From the NCBI GenBank assembly GCA_964579765.1, contig CAZOIK010000129.1:1-27858 (forward strand): DNA of 27,858 bases, in the 5' to 3' direction. Each line of letters opens with the position of its first letter. Position 1 is the first letter of the stretch. Origin of the DNA: DATNBT01 sp964579765 (GTDB lineage: Bacteria > Acidobacteriota > Vicinamibacteria > Vicinamibacterales > CAVVIG01). The position numbers were made by a program, and so were the translations under genes. The notes below the pieces were generated by a model. It saw nothing but the letters and a program-made list of their open reading frames with translations, ran no database searches and was not told where the DNA came from. Shown piece after piece: positions 14,720-22,478 of the stretch.

Positions 14720-15751
14720 ATGACGTACATCAAAGACGTCGCGCTGTCGGTGATTCACGCGAGCGGCGGCTTTCGCCTCGCGAGGCTGCTCGCGCGCCGC
14801 AGACTGGTCGTCCTCACGTATCACCACGTCGTGCCGACGCCCCCGCCGCCGTCGGCCGCGCGCGACGCGAACGTCGTCTACGTTGACGAGTTCGCGCGCC
14901 AGATCGCATACCTCGCCCGTACCTGTCATCTCGTCTCCGGCGACGAACTGCGGGCGCACCTTCGCGGCGCGCCGCTGCCGCCGCACTCGGTGCTCATCAC
15001 GTTCGACGACGGGTACCGTAACAACTATCGACACGCATTTCCCGTGCTCGTCCGCCACGGTGCGTCGGCCGTGTTCTTTGTGACGTCCGGCTTCGTCGGC
15101 GATCGCCGCCGGCGCCTCTGGTTCGATCGCCTCGACGCCGCCATCGCGGCCTCTCCGGCGCGCGTCGTCTCGTGGCTGCGGGCGCATACGCGCCTCGGCG
15201 ATCTGCCGCTCACGCGGGCGCGCGAGATGATCAAGCGGCTTCCTCCCCACCTTCGCGACGACATCGTGTCGGGCGTCGAAGACGCGACGGGCGTCCGCAG
15301 CGGCTCCCTGTTCACGGCGGACCGCGTCGAGCCGATGCTCTGGGACGAAGTCAGGACGATGGCGCGCGCCGGCATGGTGATCGGCGGGCACACCGTGTCG
15401 CACCAGGTACTCGGCGCCATCGCGCCCCAACACGCCGCGTCGGAGATCGCGACGTGCCGCGCCACGATCGAGGACCGCGCCGGCTGCGCCTGCTGGTGCT
15501 TCAGTTATCCGAACGGCGAGGCCGGCGACCTCCGGCGCTCGGACGCCGACCTGCTGAAGGCCTCCGGCTTCGAGTGCGCGTTCACGCAGGTGCCTGGCCT
15601 CGTCGATCGCACCTCGCATCCGTTCCTGCTGCCGCGCCTCGGTGTGCCGGCGGCCGCCGACTTCCGCGTCTTCCTGTCCCGAGCGACCGGACTGCACCCG
15701 CTACTGACGCGATCGGCGATCCCGGAGTGGCCATGGGCCCGCGCATCCTGA
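14720..15751 (+). CDS. Polysaccharide deacetylase (NodB/CE4 family)
   Basis: A 343-residue carbohydrate esterase 4 protein. It has the motif-1 TFDDG at 94-98 (catalytic base and metal ligand) and the HTVSH metal motif (HxxxH, 224-228). VLTYHHVVPT at 31-40 and SYPNGEAGD complete the NodB pattern. It removes N-acetyl groups from amino sugars in a polymer or lipid-linked precursor. No signal peptide is obvious, though the first 25 residues are mildly hydrophobic, so the compartment is uncertain. XrtA loci carry a specific deacetylase type; this looks like the generic one. The frame is open far upstream, but the start at ATG 14720 matches where homology begins. It overlaps the next glycosyltransferase by 19 bp. 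Confidence 0.9.
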   Translation: MTYIKDVALSVIHASGGFRLARLLARRRLVVLTYHHVVPTPPPPSAARDANVVYVDEFARQIAYLARTCHLVSGDELRAHLRGAPLPPHSVLITFDDGYRNNYRHAFPVLVRHGASAVFFVTSGFVGDRRRRLWFDRLDAAIAASPARVVSWLRAHTRLGDLPLTRAREMIKRLPPHLRDDIVSGVEDATGVRSGSLFTADRVEPMLWDEVRTMARAGMVIGGHTVSHQVLGAIAPQHAASEIATCRATIEDRAGCACWCFSYPNGEAGDLRRSDADLLKASGFECAFTQVPGLVDRTSHPFLLPRLGVPAAADFRVFLSRATGLHPLLTRSAIPEWPWARAS

Positions 15752-16935
15752 CGTTCACGAGCCTCTTTCCCGACGCCGAGCACCCGATGCGCGGCGTGTT
15801 CGTCCGCGAGCGGATCCGCGCGCTCGCCGCCGTCTGCCCGCTCGAAGTCGTCGCGCCCGTGCAGTGGGTGCCGCCGATCGCCCTGTTCGAACGCCGCTAC
15901 GGCAACTGCCGGCGCGTCCCGCGTTTCGAGCGCGATGCGAGCGGCGTCGCCATTCACCATCCGCGCTTCGCCGTCGTGCCGAAATTGCTGAAGCGCCTGG
16001 ACGGCCTCCTCATGGGCGCCGCGTGCGTGGACGAGGTCGCGCGCATCCGGCGATCGTTCCCCTTCGACCTGATCGACGCGCACTGGGCGTATCCGGACGG
16101 CGTGGCCGCGTCGTTCGTGGCGCAACGAGCCGGCGTGCCGTTCACGGTGACCGTCCGCGGCGACGACATCAACGTCTTCGCGGAGGAACCGGCGCGCGGT
16201 CCGCAGATCCGGCGGATGCTCGCTCGCGCTGCCCTCGTCATCGCGGTCTCCGAAGACCTGAAAGCGCGCGTGGAACAACTGACCGGCGGTCGCGCGACGA
16301 CCGTCGTCGTCCCGAACGGCGTGGACGGCACTCGCTTCCGTCCCGCCGATCGACTCGCCGCCAGACAGCGGCTCGGCCTGCCAATGGACCGGCGCGTGTG
16401 CGTGTCGGTCGGCCGGCTGCACGACTCGAAGCGGTTTCCGCTGCTCGTGGACGCGCTCGCGCGGCTGCCCGCCGGGTGTGGCGATGTCGAGCTGTTCGTG
16501 ATCGGCGCCCCGGATCCCGAGGCCGACGCGCGCGCGGCGATCGCCGAGCGCATTTCACACCACAACCTGCACGATCGCGTTCACGTGGTCGGCGCACAGA
16601 CGCCCGATCAGCTCGTCGACTGGTACAACGCCGCGGATCTGTACTGCTCGGCGACCATCCGCGAAGGATCGCCGAACGTCATCCTCGAAGCGATGGCGTG
16701 CGGCCTGCCATGCGTGACGACGCCGGTCGGCGGCAACCGCGAGGCCGTGGCGTCGGCGGACGTCGGCCTGCTCGCGCCCTCGGACCCGGTCGCGCTCGGC
16801 GACGCGCTGGCCGCCGCCCTCACGCGATCGTGGAACCGCGCGCACATCGCCGAACGCGCGCGCCGTCGGACGTGGTCGGTCGTCGCCGGCGAATGTCGCG
16901 AGGCGCTCGGACGCGTCGTGCCGCACGCATCATGA
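15733..16935 (+). CDS. GT4 glycosyltransferase
   Basis: A 400-residue GT-B retaining glycosyltransferase. The N-domain ILTFTSLFPDAEHPMRGVFVRERI resembles exopolysaccharide and EpsH-system-associated transferases. VTVRGDDINVF (139-149), VVVPNGVDGTRF, CVSVGRLHDSKRF and EGSPNVILEAMACGLP, with the EX7E pair E311 and E319, give a complete family-4 enzyme. ATG 15733 has GGAG 5 bases upstream and overlaps the deacetylase end. Donor and acceptor cannot be read from the sequence. It belongs to a six-gene run of coupled glycan genes. Confidence 0.93.
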   Translation: MGPRILTFTSLFPDAEHPMRGVFVRERIRALAAVCPLEVVAPVQWVPPIALFERRYGNCRRVPRFERDASGVAIHHPRFAVVPKLLKRLDGLLMGAACVDEVARIRRSFPFDLIDAHWAYPDGVAASFVAQRAGVPFTVTVRGDDINVFAEEPARGPQIRRMLARAALVIAVSEDLKARVEQLTGGRATTVVVPNGVDGTRFRPADRLAARQRLGLPMDRRVCVSVGRLHDSKRFPLLVDALARLPAGCGDVELFVIGAPDPEADARAAIAERISHHNLHDRVHVVGAQTPDQLVDWYNAADLYCSATIREGSPNVILEAMACGLPCVTTPVGGNREAVASADVGLLAPSDPVALGDALAAALTRSWNRAHIAERARRRTWSVVAGECREALGRVVPHAS

Positions 16936-18092
16936 GAATCCTCTATCACCACCGCACCCTCGGCGACGGCGCCGAAGGCATCCACATCGCGTCGATGGTC
17001 GGCGCGTTTCGATCGCTCGGGCACGACGTCCATGTGTCGTCGGTGATCGGCGACGCCACCAACGTCACGACGAGGCGCACGACGGGCCTCGGCCGGATCG
17101 TGCGGGTCGCGCCGCGGACGCTCTACGAATCGCTCGAGATGCTCTATTCAGCGCCGGGGTACCTGCGGCTCGCATCCGACATCCGCCGGTGGCGTCCCGA
17201 CCTCGTCTACGAGCGGTACGCGCTCTACAACATGGCCGGCATCGCCGTCGCCCGCCGCGCCGGCATTCCGATCGTGCTCGAAGTCAACGCGCCAATCGCC
17301 TGGGAGCGCGAACAATACGAACGGCTGGCGCTCGGCCCACTCGCGCACGCGTTCGAGCGCGCTGCCTGGCGCGCCGTCGACCTCGTGGTCGCCGTCTCGA
17401 CGCCGCTGCGCGCGCACCTCATCGAGCGCGGCGTGCCGGCCGAACGCATCGCCGTGATACCCAACGCCGCTGATCCGCGCGTCTTCCGTCCTGATCTGCA
17501 GGCGCGCGCCGACGTGCGCGCCGCGTACGGCATTCCGGCCGACGCGGTCGTGATCGGCTTCTCCGGCATCCTCCGTCCGTGGCACGGCGTCGAACTGCTC
17601 GTCGATGCCGTCGCGCGGCTCCGCACCGCCCGAGCCTGCCGCGTCCTGATTGTGGGCGACGGCCCGAGCCGCGCGAGCATCGAGGCGCGCGCGCGGCTGC
17701 TCGGGCTGCAGGACGCGGTGATCATCACGGGACGTCTTCCGCACGCCGCGATTCCTCGATGTCTGACGGCGTTCGACGTCGGCGTCAGTCCGCTGACGAC
17801 GTTCTACGCGTCGCCGATGAAGGTGCCGGAATACATGGCAACGGGCCTGGCGGTCGTCGCGCCGCGCGCGGACAACCTGACCGATCTCATCACGGACACG
17901 CACGACGGCCTGCTGTTCACACCGGGTGATGCCGACGATCTCGCACGCGTGCTCGGCCGCCTCGTAGACGACGCGTCGTTGCGAGCCGGACTCAGCCGCG
18001 CCGCGCGCGACACGATCCTGACGAGGCGGACCTGGCCGCACAACGCCGCCCGCGTGCTCGATCTCGCCGGAGGCCTGCGCGCATGCGCCTGA
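16932..18092 (+). CDS. GT4 glycosyltransferase
   Basis: A 386-residue GT-B enzyme. The glycine-rich N-terminal start RILYHHRTLGDGAEGIHIASMVGAF is followed by the linker VIPNAADPRVFRPD. SGILRPWHGVELLVDA opens the donor domain, and SPMKVPEYMATGLAVVAP (294-311) is the GT4 donor-binding segment, with the EX7E position partly changed, as is common in WbuB-like members. The start overlaps the preceding stop (ATGA). It is more related to the WbuB/WcaI style than to its neighbour, so the two GT4 genes are not simple duplicates. Confidence 0.92.
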   Translation: MRILYHHRTLGDGAEGIHIASMVGAFRSLGHDVHVSSVIGDATNVTTRRTTGLGRIVRVAPRTLYESLEMLYSAPGYLRLASDIRRWRPDLVYERYALYNMAGIAVARRAGIPIVLEVNAPIAWEREQYERLALGPLAHAFERAAWRAVDLVVAVSTPLRAHLIERGVPAERIAVIPNAADPRVFRPDLQARADVRAAYGIPADAVVIGFSGILRPWHGVELLVDAVARLRTARACRVLIVGDGPSRASIEARARLLGLQDAVIITGRLPHAAIPRCLTAFDVGVSPLTTFYASPMKVPEYMATGLAVVAPRADNLTDLITDTHDGLLFTPGDADDLARVLGRLVDDASLRAGLSRAARDTILTRRTWPHNAARVLDLAGGLRACA

Positions 18093-19201
18093 TCTTCTGG
18101 CTCGCCGCCGGACTCATCGTGTACGTGTATGCCGGCTATCCTCTGCTTCTCGCCATCCTGGTGCGCAGGCGTCGTCGAACGCGGCTCGACGAGGCGACGA
18201 CGCCGACCGTGTCGCTCGTCATTGCCGCTCACGACGAAGAGACGGTGTTGCGCGAGAAACTCGACAACAGCCTGGCCCTCGACTACCCGTCCGATCGGCT
18301 GCAGATCGTCGTCGCGTCCGACGGGTCGGACGATCGTACCAACCGAATCGCGGCCGACTACGCCGCTCGCGGCGTCGTGCTGTTCGACATCCGCCCACGC
18401 GGCGGCAAGACCCGCGCGCTGAACCTCGCCATCCCGCGCACGTCGGGCGAGATCCTGGTGCTGTCCGACGCGAACACGATGTACCGCCGGGACGCGATTC
18501 GCCGGCTCGTGCGCCACTTTGCCGATCCGTCGGTCGGCGCGGTGAGCGGCGACGTGCGGCTCGTTGACGCCGCCGATGCGTACGCGGCGTCGGAAGGGCT
18601 GTACTACCGCTACGAACGCTGGATTCAATCGCTCGAAAGCCGGTTCGGCTCCATCGTCGGCGCCGACGGCGCGATGTATGCGCTTCGGCGTCGTGCCTGG
18701 TCGCGCATTCCCGATACGGTCGTGGTCGACGACTTCGTGATCTCGATGAACGTCGCCCGCGCGGGCCTCCGCGTCCTGTACGACCCCGAGGCGGTCGCGA
18801 CCGAACAGGGCACAGCGTCGAGCCGCGAGGAGTTCGCGCGGAAAACGCGCATCGTCGCCGGCGGACTGCAGGCGCTCCTGGCGAATCAGGGCGTGCCCGG
18901 CTGGCGCACGCCCGGGCTCCTGTGGTCGTACGTCTCGCACAAGCTGCTGCGCTGGCTGATGCCGCTGATGCTCCTCGTGCTCGCCGTCGCGTCCGCCGCA
19001 CTTGCACCTGCGGGAGCGATCTTCGCCGTCGCGCTTGGCGCGCAGATCGCGTTCTACGGCGCGGCGGCATTTCGCCTGAGCACCGTCCCCTACTACTTCT
19101 GCCTCGTCAACGGCGCGGCGCTCACCGGGATTTGCCGCGCGCTGCGTCGCACGCAGGCGGTCACCTGGCAACGAACGACGCGGCTGGAGCGAACGCCATG
19201 A
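18083..19201 (+). CDS. Membrane-bound GT2 glycosyltransferase
   Basis: A 372-residue processive-type GT2 with membrane helices at both ends. An N-terminal helix spans 4-27, and hydrophobic segments near 285-320 and 325-345 close it. Catalytic signs are SLVIAAHDEE, D80 in SDGSDD, SDANT with D129, the VVDDF base region (215-218) and a QxxRW-like RKTRI (253-257), as in cellulose- or hyaluronan-synthase-like enzymes. It may extend a chain or load a first sugar on lipid. It overlaps the previous gene by 10 bp, with GGAGG 9 bases before ATG 18083. Confidence 0.92.
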   Translation: MRLIFWLAAGLIVYVYAGYPLLLAILVRRRRRTRLDEATTPTVSLVIAAHDEETVLREKLDNSLALDYPSDRLQIVVASDGSDDRTNRIAADYAARGVVLFDIRPRGGKTRALNLAIPRTSGEILVLSDANTMYRRDAIRRLVRHFADPSVGAVSGDVRLVDAADAYAASEGLYYRYERWIQSLESRFGSIVGADGAMYALRRRAWSRIPDTVVVDDFVISMNVARAGLRVLYDPEAVATEQGTASSREEFARKTRIVAGGLQALLANQGVPGWRTPGLLWSYVSHKLLRWLMPLMLLVLAVASAALAPAGAIFAVALGAQIAFYGAAAFRLSTVPYYFCLVNGAALTGICRALRRTQAVTWQRTTRLERTP

Positions 19202-20427
19202 GCCTCTCGACACGCGCAACCGTCTGGTCCCTGGCCGGCATCTTTGTGGCCGCCCTGATCGTCCGTCTCGCCGTCGCCGTCGCCTTCACGGGCCTTGGCG
19301 CACCGCCGAATCTCAGCGCGAACCCGGATCAGGCGGAGTACGAGCAGATCACCTACAACGTCAGCCGCGGCGCCGGATACGCAATCAACGGCGCCCCGAC
19401 CGCCGTGCGTCCGCCGGGCTTCACGATCACGATGCTGCCGGTGTACGCCATCTTCGGCCGGTCGTTTCTCGCCGGGCGCCTGCTGCTGATTCTGCTGTCT
19501 GCCTGCACGTGCCTGCTCGCGGCCTGGTCGGCGTATCAACTGAGCGGACCCCGCGCCGCTGTGGTCGCCGCGGCCTGGCTGGCCGTCTACCCGGGCCACT
19601 TCTATTACGCGATGCACTTCCTCAGCGAGACGGTCTACGCGTTCTGGCTGAGCGCGGCGGTCGCGTGCACGATTGCCGCATTCCGGTCGGGATCCCGTCG
19701 CGCGGGCGCGGGCGCCGGGCTGCTGTGGACACTCGCTATCCTGACGCGCGTCGAGCTCATCGTCGTCGTGCCGATCGCGTGGCTGTTCGCGCTGTTCCAG
19801 CCCGGCGCGCAGCGCCTCGTGTGGGCGCGCCGTCTGGCCGCTCCGACGGTTGTCGTCCTCGTCGTCACCACCGCCTGGGTCGGGCGCAACGCGCTCGTGC
19901 TCGGCACGCCGACGCTGTCTACACAGCGCGGCTGCACGTTCTGGGGCGCGCACAACGACGTCACGTTCGCGTCGCCGAAGTACGCCGGCACGTGGGTCAA
20001 CTGCAGCGAGCTCGTGGACGCCGGCCACCCGATCGCCGGCGGTGAAGTTGTGCGCGAGCGCCTCGCCTTCGCCTACGGCGTCGCGTCGGTGCGCAGCCAT
20101 CTTCCGGCGCTGCCCTACCTCACGGCGATGAAGATGTGGCGGCTGCTCTCGCCGTTCTTCGACACGCCGAATCGCGTCGCGCTGTGGGTCATGGCCGCCG
20201 GCTGGATGCTGGCCGCGCCCTTCGTGCTCGCCGGACTGTGGTTCGCCTGGCGGCGCCGACGGGCAACACGCCCGGCGTTCGCCGTACTGCTCGCGCCGAT
20301 GCTCGCCCTGCTGGCGACCACGGTCATCTTCTATGGATCGACGCGCTATCGCGACTCGATGGCGCCTGTCCTGGTCGTCTTTGCCGCGATCGGTCTCCTG
20401 CAGGCCGCCGGCGTGGAGCGCACATGA
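19198..20427 (+). CDS. GT-C family membrane glycosyltransferase (PMT_2/ArnT-like)
   Basis: A 409-residue integral membrane protein with about ten hydrophobic helices. The first periplasmic loop has NPDQAEYEQ at 42-50, the acidic metal/acceptor motif of the PMT/ArnT superfamily that uses polyprenyl-phosphate sugars. PGHFYYAMHFLSETVYAFWL and LTRVELI are also typical. Such enzymes take a lipid-linked sugar in the periplasm and put it on protein, lipid A or a glycan. The GT2-GtrA fusion at 6905 could provide its donor. Its start overlaps the previous stop (ATGA), with GGAG 8 bases upstream. Confidence 0.88.
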   Translation: MSLSTRATVWSLAGIFVAALIVRLAVAVAFTGLGAPPNLSANPDQAEYEQITYNVSRGAGYAINGAPTAVRPPGFTITMLPVYAIFGRSFLAGRLLLILLSACTCLLAAWSAYQLSGPRAAVVAAAWLAVYPGHFYYAMHFLSETVYAFWLSAAVACTIAAFRSGSRRAGAGAGLLWTLAILTRVELIVVVPIAWLFALFQPGAQRLVWARRLAAPTVVVLVVTTAWVGRNALVLGTPTLSTQRGCTFWGAHNDVTFASPKYAGTWVNCSELVDAGHPIAGGEVVRERLAFAYGVASVRSHLPALPYLTAMKMWRLLSPFFDTPNRVALWVMAAGWMLAAPFVLAGLWFAWRRRRATRPAFAVLLAPMLALLATTVIFYGSTRYRDSMAPVLVVFAAIGLLQAAGVERT

Positions 20428-21389
20428 CCGCCACCGTGATCGTCGCCACCTGCAATCGCGCCCGGACGCTGCAGACCACGCTCGACAGCCTCGCGGCACA
20501 GCGCGTGCCCGACGGCTTCACCTGGGAGTTGCTCGTCGTGGACAACAACTCGACCGACGGCACGCGGGCTGTCATCGAAGCGTTCGTCACGGCGCATCCA
20601 CGCCGAATCCGGTACCTGTTCGAGCCGCAACAGGGCAAGACGTTCGCTCTCAACACCGCGATCGCGCGCGCTCGCGGCCGCGTGCTCTGCTTCACCGACG
20701 ACGACGTGCGGCTCGATCCGCACTGGCTGGCGCGCATGGTCGGCGCGATGCAGGAACACGGCTGCGCCGCCGCGGGCGGACGCATCCTGCCCGAGTGGAC
20801 GCAGCCGCGGCCCGCCTGGCTCGAAACGACGGGACCGCGCCGGCTGGGCTCGGTGATCGTCAGCATGGATCTCGGCGACGCGTTCCGCTGGTTTGCGGAC
20901 ACGGACACGCTGCCGCTCGGCGCCAGCCTCGCCATCACGGCGGGCGCCCTTCAGCGCGTCGGGCCGTTCCGCACGGATCTCGGCCCGACCAGCGGCAGCC
21001 TGATCCGCGGCGAGGACTCGGACATCTGCCGCCGCCTGCTCGCCGCCGGCGAACAGCTGCTCTACGTCCCGGACGCGATCGCCCTCCATCCCGTTGACGA
21101 TCGCCGTCTCACGCGCGCGTATTTCGAGCGCTATTACTTCGATCAAGGCCGCGCGCTCACGCGCGAGGAAGGACTGCCCCCGGGAGCGATCTGCTGGTTC
21201 GACGTGCCGCGCTATTTCATCGCGGGCGCGGGCAGGAAACTCGCCGCTTGGCTACTGGCACGCGGCGTCAAGCGCCGCTTCTATCACAAGCTCCAGTTCT
21301 ACTATGCCGCCGGCCGCATCGTCGAAGCACGGGCGCTGCGCCGCGCCGCGGCGCCGAGTCGAGTCGAGCCGGCGATTACCGCGTCATAG
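20424..21389 (+). CDS. GT2 glycosyltransferase, soluble type
   Basis: A 321-residue family-2 glycosyltransferase. It has TVIVATCNRARTL at 4-16, VVDNNSTDGT with D40, GKTFALNTAIARARG, the DXD-like TDDD (91-94) and the acidic base in RGEDSDICRRL. A C-terminal ~60 residues rich in Arg, Ala and Tyr (RYFIAGAGRKLAAWLLARG) may contact membrane. The start overlaps the previous stop (ATGA), with GGAG 5 bases upstream. Its 3' end overlaps the 3' end of the opposite-strand GT4 by 88 bp, the largest tail-to-tail overlap in the window. Confidence 0.92.
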   Translation: MTATVIVATCNRARTLQTTLDSLAAQRVPDGFTWELLVVDNNSTDGTRAVIEAFVTAHPRRIRYLFEPQQGKTFALNTAIARARGRVLCFTDDDVRLDPHWLARMVGAMQEHGCAAAGGRILPEWTQPRPAWLETTGPRRLGSVIVSMDLGDAFRWFADTDTLPLGASLAITAGALQRVGPFRTDLGPTSGSLIRGEDSDICRRLLAAGEQLLYVPDAIALHPVDDRRLTRAYFERYYFDQGRALTREEGLPPGAICWFDVPRYFIAGAGRKLAAWLLARGVKRRFYHKLQFYYAAGRIVEARALRRAAAPSRVEPAITAS

Positions 21390-22477
21390 AGATCGACGTA
21401 CGCGTTCACCATGCGCGCGATGCCATGGTGCGCGCAGACGCGTTCCTGCGCCGCGCGGCCGAGACGCTCGCGCCACGCCGGATCGCCCCCGAGGCGGACG
21501 ATTGCCTCCGCGAGGCGCGCCTCGTCGCCCTTCGGCACGAGCACGCCGGTGAACTCGTCGCGGATCAACTCGGGATTGCCTCCGACTGCCGTCGCAATCA
21601 CCGCGCGTCCGCGAGCCATGGCCTCGAGAATCGCGAGCGAGATCCCCTCGTAGTCTGAGCTGCAAATGTAGATGTCGAAGGCCGGCAGCAGCGCCGGCAC
21701 GTCGCGTCGCACGCCCGCGAACACTGTGTCGCGCAGGCCGACCGCCGAGGCCCGCTCCTCCAGCCGCGCCCGATGCGCGCCGTCGCCGACGAGCAGCACG
21801 CGCAGCGACGGCAGCCACTGCCTGGCCATCGCAGCCGCGGCCAGCATCAGATCGATGTTCTTGACTGCCGACAGCTCGCCGACACTGCCGACGACCAGCG
21901 CATCGTCGGGCAGGCCGAGCCGAGCGCGCGCCTCGAGCCGCTCGTCAGCGCCTGGAGATCCAACCCGGAGGTCGATCCCGTTGACGACGGTGGCGATCGC
22001 CTCCTGAGGCAGGCACAACTCGGACGCGACCTGCCGCCGCAGATAGTCCGACACGCTCACCAGCGACGACGTTGCCGCGGCGAGCGCCCGTTGCTCGAGG
22101 CGATGACGCGCCGAGATGCCGGGGCGACGCCCGTGCAGCGTCATCACGACCGGCACGCGCCGCCCCGACAGCCGAGCGGCGACCGCGCCGTAGAACCAGG
22201 ACAGCTCGTCGTGGCAGTGCAGGACGTCGATGCGCTGCGCACGGAGGCGCCAGGCGAGCCGCAAGAACAGCGAGACGTCGCGCCGGCGGCGCCGGCCGAC
22301 GGTCTCGATCGCACGGCCTTCGGCCGCGAGTTCGCAGCCGAGCGCGTCGAGCGCTTCCAGACACCACGCGCGCGAGTCGTATCGCGCGGCCGGCACGTGG
22401 CGCAGCAGCGCCGCGATCACGCTTTCCATGCCCCCGACCGGAAGGCGCGCGCAGAGATGGACCAGACGGCGTGCCAT
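21302..22477 (-). CDS. GT4 glycosyltransferase resembling PEP-CTERM/EpsH1-associated sugar transferases
   Basis: A 391-residue GT-B enzyme. Its opening, RLVHLCARLPVGGMESVIAALL, resembles the sugar transferases of exosortase loci. Further signs are LHCHDELSWFYG, TLHGRRPGISARH, VVNGIDLR, GSVGELSAVKN and EGISLAILEAMARG, with the EX7E pair E277 and E285. The recognisable fold ends near VNAYVDLYDAVI; the Arg/Ala-rich last ~25 residues are those overlapping the opposite gene. ATG 22477 lies one base after the amidotransferase stop. Last gene of block E. Confidence 0.93.
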   Translation of the reverse strand: MARRLVHLCARLPVGGMESVIAALLRHVPAARYDSRAWCLEALDALGCELAAEGRAIETVGRRRRRDVSLFLRLAWRLRAQRIDVLHCHDELSWFYGAVAARLSGRRVPVVMTLHGRRPGISARHRLEQRALAAATSSLVSVSDYLRRQVASELCLPQEAIATVVNGIDLRVGSPGADERLEARARLGLPDDALVVGSVGELSAVKNIDLMLAAAAMARQWLPSLRVLLVGDGAHRARLEERASAVGLRDTVFAGVRRDVPALLPAFDIYICSSDYEGISLAILEAMARGRAVIATAVGGNPELIRDEFTGVLVPKGDEARLAEAIVRLGGDPAWRERLGRAAQERVCAHHGIARMVNAYVDLYDAVIAGSTRLGAAARRSARASTMRPAA

Positions 22478-22478
22478 G

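Noticed and set aside
18060..18092. Possible third repeat copy because the GT4 ends GGLRACA
   Set aside because: The DNA lacks the hairpin modules and the GTAGTGC end; the similarity is only in a few residues.
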